64,000 nucleotides of DNA from Streptomyces sp. AC1-42W (GTDB taxonomy: Bacteria; Actinomycetota; Actinomycetes; Streptomycetales; Streptomycetaceae), in NCBI RefSeq assembly GCF_003248355.1, contig NZ_QKWY01000001.1, positions 2,066,001-2,130,000 on the forward strand. The letters are read 5' to 3'. A program made the position numbers and the translations under genes. Numbering within the stretch: position 1 is the first letter of the stretch; the number at the start of each line of letters is the position of its first letter. Of the stretch, positions 62,046 to 64,000 are shown in pieces. The notes beneath the pieces are model-generated. The model was not told the DNA's origin. It did no database searches and saw nothing but the letters and a program-made list of their open reading frames with translations.

Positions 62046-63434
62046 TCAGTCGTGGGAGTGCAGGGGCTTGCCGGCCAGGGCCAGGTGGGCCTCGCCGAGC
62101 GCCTCGCTCTGGGTCGGGTGGGCGTGGATGAGCTGGGCGACCTCGGCCGGCAGCGCCTCCCAGTTGTAGATCAGCTGGGCTTCGCCGACCTGCTCGCCCA
62201 TACGGTCACCGACCATGTGGACGCCGACCACCGCACCGTCCTTGACCTGGACGAGCTTGATCTCGCCCGCGGTCTTGAGGATCTTGCTCTTGCCGTTGCC
62301 GGCGAGGTTGTACTTGAGGGCGACGACCTTGTCCGCGCCGTAGAGCTCCTTGGCCTTGGCCTCGGTGATGCCGACGGAGGCGACCTCGGGGTGGCAGTAC
62401 GTCACGCGCGGCACGCCGTCGTAGTCGATCGGGACGGTCTTGAGACCGGCCAGCCGCTCCGCGACGAGGATGCCCTCGGCGAAGCCGACGTGCGCGAGCT
62501 GGAGCGTGGGGACCAGGTCGCCCACGGCGGAGATCGTCTCCACGTTGGTCCGCATGTACTCGTCGACCAGGACGTAGCCGCGGTCCATGGCGACCCCGGC
62601 CTCCTCGTAACCCAGGCCCTGCGAGACCGGGCCGCGGCCGATCGCGACCAGCAGCACCTCCGCCTCGAAGGTCTTGCCGTCGGCGAGGGTGACCTTGACG
62701 CCGTCCTGCGTGTACTCGGCGCTCTGGAAGAACGTGCCGAGGTTGAACTTGATGCCGCGCTTGCGGAAGGCGCGCTCAAGGAGCTTGGAGCTGTTCTCGT
62801 CCTCGACCGGGACGAGGTGCTTGAGGCCCTCGACGATCGTCACGTCGGTGCCGAAGGAGGTCCACGCCGAGGCGAACTCGACGCCGATGACGCCGCCGCC
62901 CAGCACGATCGCCGACTTCGGGACGCGGTCCAGCTTCAGCGCGTGGTCCGAGGAGATGATGCGGTTGCCGTCGATCTCCAGGCCCGGCAGCGACTTCGGC
63001 ACGGAGCCGGTCGCGAGCAGCACGTGGCGGCCCTGGACGCGCTGGCCGTTCACGTCCACCGAGGTGGGGGAGGAGAGGCGGCCCTCACCCTCGATGTAGT
63101 GCACCTTGCGGGAGGCGACGAGACCCTGCAGACCCTTGTACAGGCCGGAGATCACGTCGTCCTTGTACTTGTGGACGGCCGCCATGTCGATGCCCTCGAA
63201 GGTGGCCTGGACACCGAACTGGGCGGCTTCGCGGGCCTGGTCCGCGATCTCGCCCGCGTGCAGCAGGGCCTTCGTGGGGATGCAGCCGTTGTGCAGGCAG
63301 GTGCCGCCGACCTTGCCCTTCTCGATCAGAGCGACGTCCAGGCCCAGCTGCGCTCCGCGCAGGGCCGCGGCGTACCCGCCGCTACCACCGCCGAGGATCA
63401 CTAGGTCGAAAACGGTGCTGGCGTCGTTCGCCAC
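62046..63434 (-). CDS. lpdA: Dihydrolipoamide dehydrogenase (E3)
   Basis: A 462-residue flavoprotein from GTG 63434, with GGAGG seven bases upstream; ATG 63452 is a worse choice. It has the FAD motif DLVILGGGSGGYAAALRGAQ, the redox disulfide in GGTCLHNGCIPTKALLH, and the C-terminal His-Glu active site (IHAHPTQSEALGEAHLALAG). It reoxidises lipoamide in 2-oxoacid dehydrogenase complexes and donates to NAD. Confidence 0.97.
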   Translation of the reverse strand: MANDASTVFDLVILGGGSGGYAAALRGAQLGLDVALIEKGKVGGTCLHNGCIPTKALLHAGEIADQAREAAQFGVQATFEGIDMAAVHKYKDDVISGLYKGLQGLVASRKVHYIEGEGRLSSPTSVDVNGQRVQGRHVLLATGSVPKSLPGLEIDGNRIISSDHALKLDRVPKSAIVLGGGVIGVEFASAWTSFGTDVTIVEGLKHLVPVEDENSSKLLERAFRKRGIKFNLGTFFQSAEYTQDGVKVTLADGKTFEAEVLLVAIGRGPVSQGLGYEEAGVAMDRGYVLVDEYMRTNVETISAVGDLVPTLQLAHVGFAEGILVAERLAGLKTVPIDYDGVPRVTYCHPEVASVGITEAKAKELYGADKVVALKYNLAGNGKSKILKTAGEIKLVQVKDGAVVGVHMVGDRMGEQVGEAQLIYNWEALPAEVAQLIHAHPTQSEALGEAHLALAGKPLHSHD

Positions 63435-63713
63435 GTCACGTCCTCCATGCATGTGCGCCGTACGCCGGGCCCCGTCCTCGGGGTGTTACCGGCCGGTCGG
63501 CTGGTGTGCGGCCGCTTTGTCTTCGGCCCTGTGGTGGGGGCCCTGTCCTGCCGAGAACCCATCTTCGCATTTGTTGACGGTGAGCGGGACGCGGGGCCCG
63601 TGTCCGGGGCGGATGATCGTCCGTCCCGGTGGATAACCGCTGCGTGCCGGACAGGGGATTTCGTCAAGAGCGAAACCACCCCGCCCGGACGCGGTGCCAT
63701 GGGTCAAACACAC
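63435..63713. promoter_or_regulatory. Upstream region of lpdA
   Basis: 279 bases without a supported gene ahead of the lpdA GTG. The region must hold the lpdA promoter; I see no clear repeat until the palindromic element at 63714. Confidence 0.4.
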
Positions 63714-63875
63714 AGGGCCCTTCGTTCGGACCAGGCCGGGCTCGCGGGCTCTGGTGCCGCACCTCGCGGCGTTGTCGTCAATCAACAACGCTCCGCGTTG
63801 CCTCATTCCTCCGCCTTGCGATGCACGACACCAGAGCCCGCTCCCTGATCCGGCCTGGTCCGAACGAAGGGCCCT
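63714..63875. repeat. MITE-like palindromic element
   Basis: The outer arms (63714-63739 and 63850-63875) are exact 26-base reverse complements beginning AGGGCCCTTCGTTCGGACCA. A second pair of 13 bases (GCGGGCTCTGGTG at 63744-63756; CACCAGAGCCCGC at 63829-63841) continues the stem, and a further hairpin CAACGCTCCGCGTTG lies near the centre (63786-63800). No open frame is present. It could be a non-autonomous mobile element or a structured RNA. Confidence 0.8.
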
Positions 63876-63904
63876 ACGGCCCCGGACGTATGCCCGGGGC
63901 CGTA
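63875..63904 (-). terminator. Hairpin terminator of the aminopeptidase gene
   Basis: Arms TACGGCCCCGG (63875-63885) and CCGGGGCCGTA (63894-63904) are perfect complements with an 8-base loop. The hairpin is 17 bases downstream of the pepA stop and abuts the palindromic element. Confidence 0.75.
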
Positions 63905-63920
63905 CAGAGGCCGGCCGGCC

Positions 63921-64000
63921 TCAGCCGAGGTCGCCGTCGGCGGTGCGCTCCGCCAGCTTGACCAGGGTGCGGACGGCGGAACCGGTGCCGCCCTTCGGCG
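63921..64000 (-). CDS. pepA: Leucyl aminopeptidase, C-terminal end
   Basis: Only the last 26 codons and the stop are inside the window: KGGTGSAVRTLVKLAERTAD, then GDLG and TGA. The KGGTG-S-VRTL segment is characteristic of the C-terminus of M17 leucyl aminopeptidase, and this gene follows lpdA in S. coelicolor as I recall. The remainder, including the catalytic residues, is beyond the end. Confidence 0.6.
   Translation of the reverse strand, partial: PKGGTGSAVRTLVKLAERTADGDLG

Noticed and set aside
1..64000. tRNA or rRNA genes
   Set aside because: No cloverleaf or conserved rRNA segment was recognised.

Overview
The window is typical Streptomyces chromosomal DNA. GC is very high, third codon positions are almost all G or C, many operons are joined by GTGA or ATGA overlaps, and GTG or TTG starts are common. 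The families are also actinomycete: DUF397/XRE pairs, SARP-like ATPases, GlnR boxes, two glutamine synthetases, homodimeric AceE and a double-lipoyl E2. From memory, gene order follows the core region of S. coelicolor from the maltose operon to leucyl aminopeptidase, with several insertions and decayed genes. That collinearity is recalled, not computed.

Layout. 1-5700: maltose/maltodextrin uptake operon (malE partial, malF, malG, GH13 glucosidase, LacI regulator). 5742-8288: two relics of a pullulanase gene separated by a DUF397/XRE module and two small genes. 8309-14618: a stand-alone signal-transduction ATPase, a TetR regulator, a sigma-like membrane gene broken by a 32-bp tandem duplication, and a divergent AhpD/MarR pair with a clear operator. 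14662-19617: NarL-type two-component system, divergent MMPL permease, and an orphan winged-helix regulator. 19917-26975: glnII with GlnR boxes, small metabolic genes, and a SulP transporter with a cysteine-containing leader peptide.

27052-42453 is an accessory island. It begins inside a truncated TetR gene. It carries (i) an albusnodin-type lasso peptide cluster whose precursor has a 16-residue core and whose last gene is a GNAT acetyltransferase; (ii) a regulator with a TTA codon, plus a GNAT; (iii) a tightly coupled minus-strand operon of nine genes: 2-hydroxypentadienoate hydratase, acylating acetaldehyde dehydrogenase, 4-hydroxy-2-oxovalerate aldolase, CitE-like lyase, MaoC hydratase, Eis-like acetyltransferase, APH-type kinase, PIG-L deacetylase and NUDIX hydrolase. 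The first gene of that operon has lost its start codon to an IS3-family element. The same element also supplies the stop codon of a PASTA-type membrane protein gene. The nine-gene operon is the best candidate for an undescribed system.

42585-64000 returns to core genes: glnA with GlnR boxes, RDD protein, a lone large serine integrase inserted between two convergent genes, DUF4191, lipA and lipB, a TPR regulator, an FAD oxidoreductase, an epimerase, small genes, aceE with a GntR regulator, sucB, lpdA, a palindromic repeat element and the 3' end of leucyl aminopeptidase. lipB and lipA make and attach the lipoate used by the two E2 lipoyl domains encoded nearby. aceE, the E2 and lpdA supply components of the 2-oxoacid dehydrogenase complexes.
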